Part shown: in pieces, positions 11,661 to 29,565 of the stretch
Position numbering within the stretch: position 1 is the stretch's first letter
How the letters are laid out: every line of letters starts with the position of its first letter
Origin: Litoditis marina
Lineage: Eukaryota; Nematoda; Chromadorea; Rhabditida; Rhabditidae
DNA: 64,000 bases
Assembly (NCBI GenBank): GCA_964036275.1
Contig: OZ038435.1
Coordinates: forward strand, 8,671,810 to 8,735,809
Reading direction: 5' to 3'
Made by a program: the position numbers and the translations under genes
Notes under the pieces: model-generated
Databases searched by the model: none
Told to the model about the DNA's origin: nothing
Seen by the model: the letters and a program-made list of their open reading frames with translations, nothing else

Positions 11661-13650
11661 TTCTACTGTTTGTCCATGCCCCGATTGATAGAGTGGAAGT
11701 TTGGAGCGATGCCTGACCTCAAAGTAGGTTTTTATCATAATTTGTCCTGTAACCCGGTAGTGTGGATGTTGTTGTTTATCGGTATGATCAAACCAATAGT
11801 TTTTCGTTTCTCAACACCACTCGCTTTTCTACGGAGTAAAGTGTTCATATAACCCCTTTCTAATGCAAATACAGACGCGGGTGCCGGGTACATGAGCTGC
11901 TGGTCATATTCGATTCATTTGGACAAATGTATTTCCTCTGAGTCGGGTACGTGAAGAGCATTGCGTTAGAAACATCATTTGAGAATAACATATTCAAGGT
12001 TCCGGCTGGTCACTCCTTGGAAGGAAGTTTTGGCTGATCTGCGTCGCTGACAGACTGAGTGGCGCGACTTTCTGGAAAAAGGAGAAAGGACCCCCCTCCC
12101 AGGAAGCATTGTGAGTTTGTATGATTAACTAAACATTTCCTATTCAACTATCACTTTTATAGTTAGTGAATACCACAACTAACCTCCCTCCGCGGTTATT
12201 AATAAGTTTTCTTGTGTTTCGAAATACTCACTATAATTTCTGTTAATCAAATTTATAAAAAATACATATAATTCTTATATTAAATTATTACTGTGTTCAC
12301 TATGTAACATTGCCACATCGTTATTCTCTAAAAAAACTATTATAATGGTTTCAGAGAATTGCGGAACGACGCGTGCTCCAAGTAAGACAGCGAATTCCAT
12401 CCCGACTTGAGAGGCGACAAGAAAGATGTGCATTTGTCCACTTCTGCAGAAATGGACGACGCAATATATACCTTCTTGATTACGACTAAGTTTTGCTGTT
12501 ATAGTAGTTTTCCAATGCCACTTCTTTCTCATGCATTTGATTGAGTAGATAGTAATCTAAAACTTTTGGTAGACTAGACCACCGCAGATCTTTCTTTAAT
12601 TAATAGCTCTCCCAATTTCTCGCGGACATACTTTTCTTAACTTTCTGCTGATCAGCTCTTTGACATGTTCTTTCTTCAGACATTAATCGTCTACGTTAAG
12701 TATAAATATCAGTAGGTGTGTTAGGCATGTACCTCAGCTCTCCCCTATGCCCTGGTTAAATTCAAATAACGGCTCTTTTCCTCCAGACCCGGGGAAGTTC
12801 GCAATTTTTTCTATCGCGTATCTAGTTCACAAATGTATTCCGTTTCTGTAGAGTATAAACACCTACTGGTGTGCTTTTGTCTCAGAAATTACATGTTCCC
12901 TATACTATTAGATTATCTACATTGAATAGTTGATCAGTCTAATTCGAATATGTTTTCATTTTTGAACGTTCGCTTTTATTTGTTCCGCTGTTCTCGATTA
13001 TCAATGCTTGTTTCGTTTTTCTGAATAAACATTCTGTTGATTTTTTTGCTCACGAAACGGAAAATGAAAAAGTATTGGGAAAATAGAGCAATTCAATACC
13101 GTAATTATTAATTTTGAAAGGAGCGAACCTAATATTTTAGTTAGGACCTGGCCAGCAGCATGCTATTCGCCCTTCAAAAGGCCGCCTGGCATGCTGCTGG
13201 CATGAAGACCACGGCCGATCTGGCCCGACATGGCCAGCATGATGCCCACCATTGCCGTAGTTTCAATGCTCTAACGCTAAAAACTACAGAAATGACTCCC
13301 GCCGCGATTACGAACGGACGGTACGAAACCCTTTAAACTTTCGGCGGTCGAGATTATTTTTGAAGGTCGCGCGCAGTTATTTTTCACGTTTTTGAACCCT
13401 TTTCACGTTTCTGAAAAGAACATTCCCTTCTAATATAATTTTCGCATAGCGTTCCGAATATAAGCGATTCCTTGTTCAACAACGTCTAACGACAAGGATT
13501 AAGATCGGTATTTAAATTCTTCAAAGTAACAGTTTCATAAAACCCTCGTCGTATCCGTCTTGTTTTATTGTGTTCTGTGACAAATATTGAACTTCCTGTG
13601 TCGTTTGTTGCAAATTTGGCTCTTAATTATAATTATATAATTTATAAATG
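11661..13650. other. Region upstream of MDH2, no gene recognised
   Basis: About 2 kb of AT-rich sequence with no supported coding region. A minus-strand open frame of 85 codons (12,275-12,532) has no recognisable similarity. A GC-rich hairpin lies at 13,151-13,201. The MDH2 promoter is presumably in the last few hundred bases, but I see no clear core motif. The same sequence recurs at 23,651-25,640. Confidence 0.4.
13151..13201. repeat. GC-rich hairpin upstream of MDH2
   Basis: GCCAGCAGCATGC (13,151-13,163) and GCATGCTGCTGGC (13,189-13,201) are perfect 13-bp inverted repeats around a 25-base loop. The following bases include tggccagcatgatgccc, which resembles the block near 5150. The second copy is at 25,141-25,191. 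Confidence 0.7.
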
Positions 13651-13657
13651 TTCCCAG
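13651..13657 (+). promoter_or_regulatory. 3' splice acceptor abutting the MDH2 ATG
   Basis: ttcccag ends at 13,657 and the start codon follows directly at 13,658. This could be a spliced-leader acceptor or the end of a 5'UTR intron. The same arrangement occurs at 25,641-25,647. Confidence 0.55.
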
Positions 13658-17254
<3,597 letters not shown>

Positions 17255-17386
17255 ATAACATAATTATTTATATGTAGTTCGAGCATTGGTTTGTATAATA
17301 GTAGATGGTTATAGATTTAATCGTATTAAGCTAACTAGTGTACTAGAGCTCATTTGTACTGTGCGGGCATCTGTTTGAATGCGGTG

Positions 17387-17392
17387 AATAAA
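17387..17392 (+). terminator. Polyadenylation signal of MDH2 copy A
   Basis: AATAAA lies 133 bases after the MDH2 stop codon and 184 bases before the MRPS31 start. Confidence 0.65.
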
Positions 17393-17560
17393 GACTTTAT
17401 ATTGCAACTGTTGTTCTAATTGTACATTCATGTCTCCGTGCGTTGTCCATATCTGTATGTTATTTGGTTGGAGGGCGAGAAATTCTGAAAGTTTCTTGAT
17501 GAAGTGATTGTAACAACCCACTTTTTCTTAAGATAAACAATAAGACTGGTTTATTAATAT

Positions 17561-17569
17561 GTCATTCAG
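17561..17569 (+). promoter_or_regulatory. 3' splice acceptor six bases upstream of MRPS31 ATG
   Basis: gtcattcag ends at 17,569. The ATG is at 17,576. It fits a trans-splice site of a downstream operon gene or a 5'UTR intron. The second copy is at 29,551-29,559. Confidence 0.5.
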
Positions 17570-17575
17570 TCGGTC

Positions 17576-20500
17576 ATGGTTCCTGTTCTGATGCAGCGAA
17601 CGGGTTTCTCATTGGCTAGATGTGCGTCTCGCCTATTCGCGAGTAGCTCGTCTGGTTCGGGCGGAGTGAGTACTTTTCTATACCTTTGATGAAACATTTG
17701 ACCGTGGTTTTTGTTCTTTGTCAGACGGTTAGCAGCTATCTGTGCCTTGTTATGGTTTTTCTTAGTTTCGCTCAATAACATTCGGCTGTTTGGTAGAACT
17801 ATTGGGGGTATTGTAACCGTAGACAGCATCAATACCTTTTATTCCCATCGTATTTGAAAAAGAGACTTCGATGGCGCAATCTTTCTCATTGTCCATCTAT
17901 TTACTTGTTGGAGTGATGTTGACCTATCTTATTGGCGGTGAACTAGTAAACAATAAACAAACTGTCTGATGTTTCAGCCGAAAGATCCCTCGTCTAAAGA
18001 TGTGTTGGGAGCAGATCTTTTGGATGCCGTCAACGCAGTTGCCAACGACCTCCATCAGAATGACCCCGATGCCAAGAAGTTGTCAGTTTTCATTCTTTTC
18101 TGCCGGTTTATGTTGAAATCGTCGCGGCAAATTTTTTGTATATCAATTTCGAATACATTGTAGTAGTTGATAAGTTATTATAATGATATTCCTTACTTTA
18201 TTAAATTGGAAGTGAAAAAATACGAAATAAGTAGATCTTGTAAAATTGTCATGTAAACTACTCTTTTTGATACAAATAAATGAATTTTCCCGAATCCTTA
18301 ATGAAAAGCCGACCCATTTTTGTAAAATAGTCACACCTTCCTGATGTGTAACTGTGAATGTTTCACGTCGTCCATGATTCCCCTTTCCAGCACAAAGAAC
18401 ACGTTGATCTCGAAGCTGATCTCGCACGAGAAGACGACTTTCACCGAGGCCACCGTCTCTCAATCGAAGGACATGTTGGACGACAAGGCCATTCAGAATC
18501 TACTCAACGACGTCGCCGGAGACAAGAAGGCCAAGCCGGCTACCAGGTGGGCATGGCCAACATTTTTTTTCCATCTAACTAGTTTCTGTTTATAACGTTT
18601 TGGTTACTAATTCTGCGTTAGAAAGATGTTCGGGTATTGAAATGTGCTCGTAACTAGGGAGGTAACCAGTTTTTCAGTTCAGGTTGGGATAATTTAAAGA
18701 AAGACGCATATGTGCTCCAATCTCGGCGCGTCAGTCCTTTAAACTGCAATTGAAAAATGTATTGCAGTTTAAAGGACTGAAGCGTTGAGATCGGAGCACA
18801 TAATCGTCATTCTTTAAGGTAACAAGAAGGCAGCAAATTTAACAGAATAGCCACAACTATTCGAAAAACGGCTTCCATTTTTGCCAATATCGGGAACATT
18901 TGCTCATTTTTGATGAAACATTATGTTTCGGGTTTTTCATATCGAAAAATGTGTTATTTTTTGTGGAATAGTACTTGAAAAATATCCTGATCAAATTGTT
19001 ATATGTTATACAAACTGTGTTAATTTACCAGCACTGCTTCAGACTAGCGGCCGCTCAGGATCGTCAGGATAAGCGGGGTCTCGTACTATTGAGAAAGGAA
19101 ATATTCTACCAAGCCGTTCAGGTACTTTGTGTTCATGTTCATTGATCAGTCATCAACTAGTTTGTAGTAAAAAAGGAAAAAAAAACTTGTTCTTGAAAAT
19201 AAATTAAATTGAATTTCATATTGTTACTTGATAGATACAAGATTCAATGATTTTTTCAAGAGAAACGGTGATTTGCTTACTTTGTTCACTTATCTGTTTC
19301 AGAGTGGTTATAAGAGTGAGGAGGCGCGTGTCATATCAGAAAAGGCCGTCGACGAAGCACAGGAGCGTATTGCTAGTCAGAGAAAGGTATGTTTTTATTG
19401 ATCGATCGATATTGAATTGTTTGCCCATTGAATATCGAGAGATTCAAATACATATACTAGTTTCTGTTACTTTTTTGTATATCTCCGGTTCGTAAAATAT
19501 AATGGTTATCTCTCGCGAGCGAACGATATAATTCAATTGGTTTGTTTTGGGTTTTGGTGTAGGAGTTGCGGTTGCGAAATGTTTTGAATTCATAACAGAA
19601 AAAAATTCTCATGTCAATCGAATTCTATAATTAGCACCAACTTCCGTGTATTTGACAGTACAACATTGATTTCTCATTCACAGTTTTGTTCTCAGGCTCA
19701 ACAGGAAGGTGCTCAAGTGGAGATCAAAAAGGAGGAACAGAAAGAGATGCACAGAGAAGAAAAGGAACAGAAACTATTCGATGTCGCCTATCAAATGGCA
19801 GAGTGGGTTGCGATTGTCCTATAATTGCTAATTCAGTGGTTATTTCGTTTGTGGCCGGTGGGGTGGCTTCGCATCATCGCTATTCGATAAAATCTAAATT
19901 CTTTCTCATTTTCAAAAACTATTGAACAATTGAACTTTCTCCTGATGAAGGTTCTCTCAAGGTAAGTAGTGAAGCAGACGTGAATCTTAAGCTGAATGAA
20001 GATTGCAGCGAGAAAGGCACAAGATCTAAGAAATGAAATCGATATTTGTTAAAGCAGGACGATGATGTGGACCAATCAACGGTCCTTTAAACTACAAATG
20101 AAAAATGTATTGCAGTTTAATTTAAAGAAGCGTTGATATTGGACCACGTAATCGTCGTTCTTTAACCAATACCTCTATGTTGCAGGAAGATGTTGTTCCA
20201 CGACGACGTGGTCGGTCCAGACGGTCTGTCGAAGAAGGTGATTCGGGCGGACCCCTCCCTGCCCTCCCTGCTGAAGACGGAGAAGAGACTGGGAATATGG
20301 AAGACCCTGGAAGGAGTGCGGGGCAGAAAGACGGACTTCTGGTCCGAGTGGGACTTGCGGGCGGCCAAGTGGGTGAAATTCCTTGATTTCGGGCGAAATA
20401 CCATAGAAAAGCGCCAAAAAAGGCTCAGATAATGATTTGTTTGCTTTGGCGCTTCTCAGGGTGTGATAGGCTGACTACCGCACAAAGAAAAGCTAATGAA

Positions 20501-21888
20501 ACTCACAACTCTACAATGATGAGGGTAGTGTTGAGAGGGAACTGTGTGTTAATGTTGAATTAGTTTTATACGGGTTACCCCAACCAGCTATAGTAACCCT
20601 TGTGACTACAGACTACAGTACCCCAATCAATTGTACTCATCTCCACTGGTTTTCCAGGATAATGAATCAGTCGTTGGGTCCTGAGAATTCGTTCGAAGAA
20701 CAACGAGAATGGACGGAGAAGGGGAAACAGTGGCCCTATCCCATTGACAACGAATATATGTTGGGTAGTGAGGAAAAGGTACGTAACGATTGATTACAAA
20801 GGTACGTATCGATTGATTACAAAGGTACGTATCGATTGATTACGGCGGTACGTATACGTATTGATTGATATTCTGAAGAGGAAAACGGGCGTATTGATTG
20901 ATTACTCATATTTGAATGAATATAGTGCTCATTGATTGATTATTTATATTTAGATAAATTCATTTCACTGGGAGTCAGGGACTAGTTTGTGAATTAAAAT
21001 CCTTCAAGCTGGTATGATGATATAATTCAATATTTCATTTGAGTACAACAATGAGTGTTCCGTCCAAGTTTCTAGCTTCAGTTTACGAGAGTTTGTTGAT
21101 GATTATTGAATTTCCGAGTAGAAGTAGGAACTGTGTTTTTGATTTCAACGGAAGAACTGTTTTGTTCTCCATGCTTCGATATTTCAGGTGAGCTTCATTG
21201 AGCATGTGTTCTTGGAAAGACATCTTCCCGCACTTGGAATACCGAAGACCGGACCTATCGCTCATTTCATGCAGTTGGTTAGTGGTTTTTTGTTCTTTCT
21301 CAGTTTTACTTTTCTTCTTTGCTAGGGGTTCATCCTGCGAGATCCTCAGTAAGTAACCATAAACTTGGTAAAGGGTTGTTGTTGTCGTCGTTGTATTTCG
21401 AACTCAATGCCATAGTTTGCACATTTGGCCAAAAGTCAACGGTTTCAAACCAAATACAGGATGACTCTGTTGGAATGGTACGTGGATTCACCCGTTTTTT
21501 CAAAATCGAGCTTTCAAACTACCCTAATTTCAATAATTGTCGAACTTTACTATTGAAAATCGTTATTCTCACTCGGTTTTGTAGTTTGGTGAGGTAAACA
21601 CATGATTTTCAATTAAAGTTTGTGGACAACAAATTCGCCTCATGCCCTCGTGCATGGTTCAAACTACAAACTTAGTTTAAATATGCTTGATTCGGGAATC
21701 AGAGAACTGGCAATCCTAAATGATTCAATTTGTTGCAGGTGTGCGTCGGTCTGTCAAAGAACCCGTACATGCCGGTGACGAAGAAGAAGGAGCACCTTCA
21801 GTGGTTCGCCAACTACTTCAGCACGGAGAAACAGAAGCTGGTCCACCGGTTACACGAGGATGAACAGATTGCCGCTCAGAATGCCTGA
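17576..21888 (+). CDS. MRPS31: Mitochondrial ribosomal protein S31, copy A, 10 exons
   Basis: MRPS31 (mS31) is a metazoan-specific protein of the mitochondrial small ribosomal subunit. Proposed exons: 17576-17665, 17978-18078, 18391-18546, 19043-19121, 19303-19386, 19696-19802, 20186-20368, 20658-20778, 21188-21277, 21739-21888. They total 387 codons including stop, or 386 aa (human 395). Residues 1-30 form a presequence rich in R, S and A. The middle (about 115-205) is charged and probably helical. The conserved MRPS31 module occupies the C-terminal third: FEEQREWTEKGKQWPYPIDNE (about 278-298), FIEHVFLERHLPALG, GPIAHFMQL, GLSKNPY (341-347) and HLQWFANYF. Intron phases are 0,2,2,0,0,2,2,0,0. 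Intron 2 uses a weak gttgtc donor, chosen from frame and the paralogue. Two 117-124-bp palindromes sit in introns 3 and 6. The gene follows MDH2 closely and may be co-transcribed with it. Confidence 0.93.
18694..18817. repeat. 124-bp TTAA-bounded palindrome in MRPS31-A intron 3
   Basis: Near-perfect inverted repeat of about 55 bp per arm, bounded by TTAA on both sides. It contains gtgctccaatctcggcgcgt and cctttaaactgcaattg. It is about 89% identical to the palindrome in intron 3 of the divergent paralogue (36,060-36,183). The second-unit copy is at 30,684-30,807. Confidence 0.9.
20049..20165. repeat. 117-bp TTAA-bounded palindrome in MRPS31-A intron 6
   Basis: This is a slightly shorter, more diverged member of the TTAA palindrome family (ggacgatgatgtggaccaat ... 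ggaccacgtaatcgtcgttc). It ends 20 bases before exon 7. The second-unit copy is at 32,039-32,155. Confidence 0.85.
20774..20860 (+). repeat. 23-bp minisatellite overlapping the exon 8 splice donor of MRPS31-A
   Basis: The unit AAAGGTACGTATCGATTGATTAC is repeated about four times with period 23. The first copy contains the exon 8 donor (gt at 20,779); further GGTACGT motifs have gt at 20,802, 20,825 and 20,848. Degenerate attgattgatt motifs continue to about 20,942. The second-unit copy starts at 32,764. Confidence 0.85.
21577..21670. repeat. GTAGTTTG hairpin in MRPS31-A intron 9
   Basis: ttttgtagtttggtgagg at its left end and ggttcaaactacaaac at its right end form inverted arms around about 60 bases. 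This is a variant of the dispersed hairpin family. The second-unit copy is at 33,567-33,660. Confidence 0.7.
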
Positions 21889-22016
21889 TTGGAGGGTATT
21901 TTTGTAGTTTATAGTCAAGTATCTGTCTGTTTGGAGCATCTTTTGTGGTTTTCAATTATTTGCCTAGTTGAAGACCCCGTTTTTGTTTTCAATAATGGTT
22001 CCGGATCATTGGAGTA

Positions 22017-22031
22017 TTTTTTTTTTTTTTT
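22017..22031. other. Poly-T junction of the tandem duplication
   Basis: Fifteen T join the end of unit A to the start of unit B. The corresponding end of unit B has seven T followed by aataatttatag. The added T residues mark the breakpoint. Confidence 0.85.
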
Positions 22032-23409
22032 CTCGAGGGCTAGCTCGACGATAGAACCCAAGCCAGAAGACTGATATTTTATTTGTTTTTTGACATATTT
22101 ATGTTCGTTCGGTGAACATAGGTTAATATGACGTGTCACCTAAGATCACGGGTTCACGTGACTTATGTGAAGAATATTATATACGTCTGTCAATAAACTA
22201 TTTGTTAAGCGTCAGTCGGTTGCCAACAGGCAACATTAGAGTACTGAATTGTTTACCTATTTTTATACATATGAAAGCCTCGTGTTTATCTCTGGTGTGA
22301 AATGTTAATTTGAACTTATCTCACATCAGTTTACCGGATTAGGTAATAGTTGTGTGTAGCTGATCGGGCTCCACACTCACTATACATGTTCTATCTTTAC
22401 TACAATTCAATGAGCACAACGGGTGTGCTTGGTATTTTGGCAAGATAAAACACAACAGGCTAATCAGTTCCGTCTTAGTGATAGTTCTTTTCCAAGAGAC
22501 AGCGGTGGCATTGTGCCATCAGTCCACTCAGTTGTGAATTTTCCTAAACTACTGCTTTGGATGAGATTTTTGACTGGCAGTTAGCCTCAGGAATATTTGT
22601 TTAGCGTAGCCGGTTATCATTCGGCTTAGCTAGAATAGTTGGTATAATATAATAGCTAAAGGCAGTTTTTGGAATTGAGTCACTGATGGTTTTGGTTTGA
22701 ATTTACCGAAATTGCTGTTTCAGAACAGTTATGTGACGGGCAGTTCTCCTTAGGAACATTGGGTTAGATTAGCCGGTAATCATTCGGCTTAGCTAGCTAT
22801 ATAGCCGCTAAAGACAGTTGCGCCATTGAGCCACGGCTCTTTTAGGGTTGAATTTCGCTAAGCTACTGTTTCGGAACAGTTATTCGACTGGCAGTCCTCC
22901 TTAGAAACATTTGTTTACCTTAACTGGTAATCATTGGGCTGACCTAGAATATTTGTTCAATATAAAATATAGTGCCTAGATACAGTTGTTTCATTGAGCC
23001 ACTGATCTCATTGAATTATGCTAAACCTTCTGTTTCTGAACAGTTATTTGCCTGGCAGTTCTCTTTAGAAATATTTACTCAGCTTAGCCGGTCGGCTTAA
23101 ATTTAATATACTAGAGTTGCTAACGACAGTTGAGGAGGGAGCTACTATCTCCCAGATTGAAATTTCCCAAATTCTGTTTTTGGTACAGTTATATAACTGG
23201 CAGTGCTGAATAGGAACAGTTGTTCGGTTCAGCCGCTCAACGTGTGGCTATGCCGGCATGTTGGGTAAACTATAGTCGCAAAACAGTTGTGTATATAAGA
23301 AGACAATGGTAGTTCCTAGTGCTGGAGCTACTCGTTGTTCCCATCACACCTTTCTTTGAGGTTACTCGTAGCGAAAAAACGCTACGCTTCGTTCCTCCTA
23401 CGGTCACTC

Positions 23410-23612
23410 AACAAAGTGAAGATTTTTGGGTGTGAACAATTAGGTCACTTCAGCGACTGGCGCTGACCGCGCGCGTCAGGGTTTTCGCTGCAGGACCAAT
23501 TTATTCACTAAAAAGTCGGCTAATATTTTAGCCATCTTTTGAATTTAAAATGAGAAATTAGAGCTTTCAGCGAAGCATGAGCATCATGATAGTTATCTCG
23601 CAGTCATTATAA
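23410..23612 (-). repeat. Right 203-bp inverted arm, second copy
   Basis: It is identical to 11,420-11,622 and inverse to 5518-5720. Unit B carries no left arm because the duplication starts inside the element. Confidence 0.85.
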
Positions 23613-25647
23613 TAGATATTATACTTCAATAAATATTGCATAATATTCAATTCTACTGTTTGTCCATGCCCCGATTGATAGAGTGGAAGTTTGGAGCGAT
23701 GCCTGACCTCAAAGTAGGTTTTTATCATAATTTGTCCTGTAACCCGGTAGTGTGGATGTTGTTGTTTATCGGTATGATCAAACCAATAGTTTTTCGTTTC
23801 TCAACACCACTCGCTTTTCTACGGAGTAAAGTGTTCATATAACCCCTTTCTAATGCAAATACAGACGCGGGTGCCGGGTACATGAGCTGCTGGTCATATT
23901 CGATTCATTTGGACAAATGTATTTCCTCTGAGTCGGGTACGTGAAGAGCATTGCGTTAGAAACATCATTTGAGAATAACATATTCAAGGTTCCGGCTGGT
24001 CACTCCTTGGAAGGAAGTTTTGGCTGATCTGCGTCGCTGACAGACTGAGTGGCGCGACTTTCTGGAAAAAGGAGAAAGGACCCCCCTCCCAGGAAGCATT
24101 GTGAGTTTGTATGATTAACTAAACATTTCCTATTCAACTATCACTTTTATAGTTAGTGAATACCACAACTAACCTCCCTCCGCGGTTATTAATAAGTTTT
24201 CTTGTGTTTCGAAATACTCACTATAATTTCTGTTAATCAAATTTATAAAAAATACATATAATTCTTATATTAAATTATTACTGTGTTCACTATGTAACAT
24301 TGCCACATCGTTATTCTCTAAAAAAACTATTATAATGGTTTCAGAGAATTGCGGAACGACGCGTGCTCCAAGTAAGACAGCGAATTCCATCCCGACTTGA
24401 GAGGCGACAAGAAAGATGTGCATTTGTCCACTTCTGCAGAAATGGACGACGCAATATATACCTTCTTGATTACGACTAAGTTTTGCTGTTATAGTAGTTT
24501 TCCAATGCCACTTCTTTCTCATGCATTTGATTGAGTAGATAGTAATCTAAAACTTTTGGTAGACTAGACCACCGCAGATCTTTCTTTAATTAATAGCTCT
24601 CCCAATTTCTCGCGGACATACTTTTCTTAACTTTCTGCTGATCAGCTCTTTGACATGTTCTTTCTTCAGACATTAATCGTCTACGTTAAGTATAAATATC
24701 AGTAGGTGTGTTAGGCATGTACCTCAGCTCTCCCCTATGCCCTGGTTAAATTCAAATAACGGCTCTTTTCCTCCAGACCCGGGGAAGTTCGCAATTTTTT
24801 CTATCGCGTATCTAGTTCACAAATGTATTCCGTTTCTGTAGAGTATAAACACCTACTGGTGTGCTTTTGTCTCAGAAATTACATGTTCCCTATACTATTA
24901 GATTATCTACATTGAATAGTTGATCAGTCTAATTCGAATATGTTTTCATTTTTGAACGTTCGCTTTTATTTGTTCCGCTGTTCTCGATTATCAATGCTTG
25001 TTTCGTTTTTCTGAATAAACATTCTGTTGATTTTTTTGCTCACGAAACGGAAAATGAAAAAGTATTGGGAAAATAGAGCAATTCAATACCGTAATTATTA
25101 ATTTTGAAAGGAGCGAACCTAATATTTTAGTTAGGACCTGGCCAGCAGCATGCTATTCGCCCTTCAAAAGGCCGCCTGGCATGCTGCTGGCATGAAGACC
25201 ACGGCCGATCTGGCCCGACATGGCCAGCATGATGCCCACCATTGCCGTAGTTTCAATGCTCTAACGCTAAAAACTACAGAAATGACTCCCGCCGCGATTA
25301 CGAACGGACGGTACGAAACCCTTTAAACTTTCGGCGGTCGAGATTATTTTTGAAGGTCGCGCGCAGTTATTTTTCACGTTTTTGAACCCTTTTCACGTTT
25401 CTGAAAAGAACATTCCCTTCTAATATAATTTTCGCATAGCGTTCCGAATATAAGCGATTCCTTGTTCAACAACGTCTAACGACAAGGATTAAGATCGGTA
25501 TTTAAATTCTTCAAAGTAACAGTTTCATAAAACCCTCGTCGTATCCGTCTTGTTTTATTGTGTTCTGTGACAAATATTGAACTTCCTGTGTCGTTTGTTG
25601 CAAATTTGGCTCTTAATTATAATTATATAATTTATAAATGTTCCCAG

Positions 25648-29244
<3,597 letters not shown>

Positions 29245-29376
29245 ATAACATAATTATTTATATGTAGTTCGAGCATTGGTTTGTATAATAGTAGATGGTT
29301 ATAGATTTAATCGTATTAAGCTAACTAGTGTACTAGAGCTCATTTGTACTGTGCGGGCATATGTTTGAATGCGGTG

Positions 29377-29382
29377 AATAAA
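29377..29382 (+). terminator. Polyadenylation signal of MDH2 copy B
   Basis: AATAAA at the same relative position as in copy A, 133 bases past the stop codon. Confidence 0.65.
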
Positions 29383-29565
29383 GACTTTATATTGCAACTG
29401 TTGTTCTAATTGTACATTCATGTCTCCGTGCGTTGTCCATATCTGTATGTTATTTGGTTGGAGGGCGAGAAATTCTGAAAGTTTCTTGATGAAGTGATTG
29501 TAACAACCCACTTTTTCTTAAGATAAACAATAAGACTGGTTTATTAATATGTCATTCAGTCGGTC

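Larger units (their letters stand above)
17255..17575 (+). other. MDH2-MRPS31 intergenic spacer (321 bp)
   Basis: It contains an AATAAA signal at 17,387-17,392 for MDH2 and a ttcag acceptor ending at 17,569, six bases before the MRPS31 ATG. No obvious promoter is seen. The only difference I noticed between the duplication units is here: C at 17,371, A at 29,361. Confidence 0.7.

Noticed and set aside
12275..12532. 85-codon minus-strand open frame, repeated at 24,265-24,522
   Set aside because: It is conserved between the units only because the units are identical. No recognisable domain or gene context.
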